The position numbers and the translations under genes were made by a program. A stretch of DNA of 64,000 bases from Eremophila alpestris peregrina (Eukaryota > Chordata > Aves > Passeriformes > Alaudidae): NCBI GenBank assembly GCA_009792885.1, contig WMCF01000110.1:411217-475216 (forward strand), in the 5' to 3' direction. This document shows, piece after piece, positions 60,979 to 64,000 of the stretch. The first letter of the stretch is position 1, and each line of letters opens with the position of its first letter. The notes under the pieces are model-generated. The model saw only the letters and a program-made list of their open reading frames with translations. It made no database searches and was not told the DNA's origin.

Positions 60979-62876
60979 GCGCTCCAGGTAGCATTTAAAT
61001 ATGGTGATAAAATTCTTCTGATAAAAATTTTAAAGCATTTTAATTCCACAGTGTTTGTCTAGTGTGTTGTGAACTGTATTTAAAGAAACAGTAGGCCTGG
61101 AAAGGCCTTCTGTAAATCCTTGTTTCTTTCTTGGATGGTGGATATTACATTTTATTCGGTAATTTTTTTATATTCACCTTCAAAATTACTTCTGGATAAA
61201 AATATAGGCAACAAACAGAAATTGAAGACTTAATCTACAAGAAGAAATAATAATTACCTACAGGAGAAGTTACTGTTCCTGGATATATTAGTAGTGTAAT
61301 GAAAGTTTTTGTAAATCTACATGAAATATTTATGCACTTAAAAACTAGATTTTTTTAATATCAGATGCTCTTTGATTTTTTTTTTCTTACTATCATTTCT
61401 TTAAAGGGACATCTTTTTAACTGTGAAATCAGATTGCTTCTTACTTTAGTGGACTCAAAGAAAAGCAAGAAAACAAAACTCCATTGGTATTAACACCACA
61501 ATAGGGAGGTTGACTATTGTTCCTTTATGTTCTTTTATGTATGCTGACTGTAAATATTTAGCCTATTGAATACTCAGACAAACCTTGGATTGCACAGATC
61601 AGTTCTCTTATTGACTTGACATGCATCTGTTTTCAGACAATGATTATTGTTCTGATTGCTGCTCTGTTTTGGATTGTATAGATAAACAGGAGACACAAAA
61701 GTGAATTGAAAAAAAAAAAACAAACAAAACACCCCGAAGAATTATAGACCAGAACCTTTACATTTTATGTTAATGACAAAGTTCCTCTTCTATAAGTCTC
61801 AATTACATAAATCATTGAGTTATTCACTCACGATGATCAGATTCCTTTAAAATCCAATAAATAACTATCTATGTGTTTTATCTATTCCTGTTTATGACCC
61901 AAGAGGTTAAAAGCTTTTGACTGGCATTTGACTTCTGACCTCACGTAAATGTTATCTTATCAGTTCCTGCTTGTTAACTTGTATTGAGTGCTTGTCCCTG
62001 ATGGCTTTTAGATAAAGGGGGTTTTATTATATTTCCTATTGAAAGTAAACCATTTGCTTTGTTCTTCGTCTGTAGTCTCAGCCCACAGAGTAACCTTGTA
62101 ACCTACCGATATTTGCTGAATAGACTAAATCCAAACTACTTGCAGTTTTTAGGAAGCTTTAATTTTGTCCACAAAATTGTTGCTGGATCTAATGTTTTGT
62201 AAGATTGTTTGGTCTTTTTTTAGCAAGTTTGTGATCCAATGTTGAATGTTACCTTTGTATTGTTTTCATAACTTTTAATAAAAGTACATTTTGACCAAGA
62301 GCAGAGGAGTTAGTACACTCCTACAAAGTTGTATTTTCTACCTAAATTTGAGAAACCTCCCTAACAATCTTTTTAATGCACTATGCATATCATTCATACT
62401 GTACTTTTCTCATCTGCTAAAATGGTCTTGTTGTTGGACAAATCTATGCTAATTTTGCCTATCATATTGAAGGGATTTCTTTTATGTTACATATTCGTCT
62501 TTTAGTTCTCCTCATGCACCCAAACATGTCGATACCGATGTGATGATCGGTGTCATATGCAGGTGTTCCTCCAGACAAACCTGTGATGTTCTGCTGTGTG
62601 TATATAAGTTTAGATATGTTTAATATGTTTAGTTAGTCTTTGCAAGGGTGTTAGGAGAATGTAACTGTAGTTCCTCCAGCAGATTTGCTAAAGGACATTT
62701 TCGAATTATTTTCTTACAGAAACTGGTCTGTAATCATAGACAGAGATTGAAAAGGCAGCCATCTTGTAGGTGTCATACTGCCCTTTTTCTCTGTGGTTCA
62801 TTTCCATGGAGTGTTTCTTTTCTTTGCTGTTTTATTTGCTTTCACCTTGTTTGACCACAAAGATAGTACTTGATAG

Positions 62877-62907
<31 letters not shown>

Positions 62908-63920
62908 CAGTCCATACATTATAGAAAAATAGTATTTTCCTTTGTCACTTCAGGCAATCAGTGTCTAGTGGTTACAAGGAAATGACATCTAATAATTTTT
63001 GCATTCTGTGATGCTTTGTAGAAATGTATTTGCAAAAAGCTAATATGTAAGCAAAATATTATTATTGTGAACAAGATTAATTTCCCTGCAAACTAACATG
63101 CAGGTATGCCATTCAGGAATGCTAAAACAGGAAATCTCCCAGATGCATCCTCCCCTACATTAACTTTATTTTGGTTAATATTTATTGAAAAAAACTGATT
63201 ACTGTTTTAAATGTTAACATTGTCACTGTGGAAAGCTTAAGGGATTTGATTCTTGTTAACTTTACTTATATTTCAACAAAATAAATATTTAATGCAATTC
63301 TTATATTTGTACTTGAAATATTGCGCAGTTTAAAGATGTAGGCTCAAAAATAAAATGTCACACCCCAAAAAGTATCTGCTTATTGTAATTTAGTAACTTC
63401 ATAAATGAGTATCATGATGTTCTTACCAGGTTAGAGCTTTTTAAAGGAAAGCTAAAATTCAAAATTCACAATTTGGCCATCAGAAATGAGAAAATAAGGG
63501 TGTGAAGCTATTTCTCTATGAAATAAATGCAGTCAGCAACACTGTCATTAACATGCAGACTAATCAGTTCAGCATTAGCTGTTCCAGTTGTAAGTGATTA
63601 AGCCGGTATTGGCAATTTACTAACAAACTTCTAGTAGTAGTTTGAACGTAGTGGGTTTTAATTTGTTCGAAAATTTGCTGAGAAACAGAGACCTTTTCCC
63701 TTCCAAACGAGAAAAAAAACCAACAACAACAAAAAAAAGGAAAATAAAAGGCTTGAAATGTAAAATAAAATCACAACAGTAATTACTCTTGGTTTTTCAT
63801 TTTGTCAGCGTTTTTTTAAATGCAAAGTGGATTGGAAGTGCTAAGTATTATTAACTCAGAGGAGAGAGATAATTCATGACTGTAATGTTTCAGAATAACA
63901 ACCCCCATTTGTGATCCATT
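60979..63920. other. Intergenic, repeat-poor sequence
   Basis: No coding exon or clear transposon recognised. A run of 29 A at 62879-62907 is the main simple repeat. Stretches near 61.85-62.0 kb and 63.5-63.65 kb also have the look of conserved noncoding DNA. Confidence 0.35.
62879..62907 (+). repeat. Poly(A) run of 29
   Basis: Uninterrupted A tract. I did not find target-site repeats or a recognisable retrocopy upstream, so it is called as a simple repeat only. Confidence 0.8.
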
Positions 63921-64000
63921 AGCAGAAAAAGAGAAGAGAAAAAAGAGAAAAGGAAAAGAAAAAGGGAAGGGAAGGGAAGGGAAGGGAAGGGAAGGGAAGG
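63921..64000 (+). repeat. Purine-only tract ending in (GGGAA)n, open at window end
   Basis: A/G-only sequence passing into regular GGGAA pentamers from about 63,964 to the last base. The repeat runs off the window, so its length is unknown. Confidence 0.95.

Noticed and set aside
62640..62907. Possible processed retrocopy ending in poly(A)
   Set aside because: No recognisable parent gene, no flanking duplication, and upstream words only faintly like an old LINE.
1..64000. CRISPR arrays, bacterial operons, tRNA or rRNA genes
   Set aside because: None seen. Exon-intron structure, CR1 and LTR elements show vertebrate nuclear DNA.

Overview
This window is vertebrate nuclear DNA, most likely from a bird. 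The evidence is a spliced gene with GT-AG introns, several CR1 LINE fragments of avian type, and endogenous retrovirus LTRs resembling those common in songbirds. It is AT-rich except for one promoter CpG island and a few small GC-rich patches. One N near 56,606 suggests a draft assembly. Orthologues of this locus lie on the Z chromosome in birds (general knowledge, not shown by the sequence).

The only protein-coding gene I can support is TMEM161B. It lies entirely on the minus strand, from its start codon at 41,172 in the CpG island to its stop codon at 7,208. I resolved twelve coding exons. Every junction has GT-AG ends, the reading frame is continuous across all of them, and the total is 1,461 nt, or 486 residues plus stop, which is essentially the length of the human protein. 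The first coding exon contributes only the ATG. Window positions 1-7,207 hold the 3' UTR and downstream sequence. Introns contain CR1 fragments (about 19.4-20.2 kb and 26.9-28.6 kb), short duplications and AT-rich palindromes.

The CpG island (about 40.9-41.96 kb) carries two NRF1-type palindromes, an ETS-type site and a CACGTGAC box, and is bracketed by CR1 fragments. Beyond it, from 42 to 54 kb, is a repeat-rich interval. It holds CR1 fragments, a truncated provirus (5' LTR, lysine-tRNA-like primer site, broken gag) with an antisense solo LTR inserted in its leader, a further antisense LTR-like block, and an ERVL-like LTR. That last LTR is split by a 770-bp solo LTR whose 7-bp flanking repeats are intact, and it is followed by a glycine-tRNA primer site and part of a second LTR.

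From about 54 kb, and especially 58-63.9 kb, recognisable transposons nearly vanish. The sequence there has the texture of conserved noncoding regulatory DNA: POU octamer, E-box, homeodomain-like AT cores, a strong isolated splice donor and a small CpG-rich patch. In human the corresponding side of TMEM161B carries a divergent lncRNA, LINC00461 and then MEF2C, so regulatory or lncRNA content is the main biological lead. I found no unknown enzymatic or defence system.
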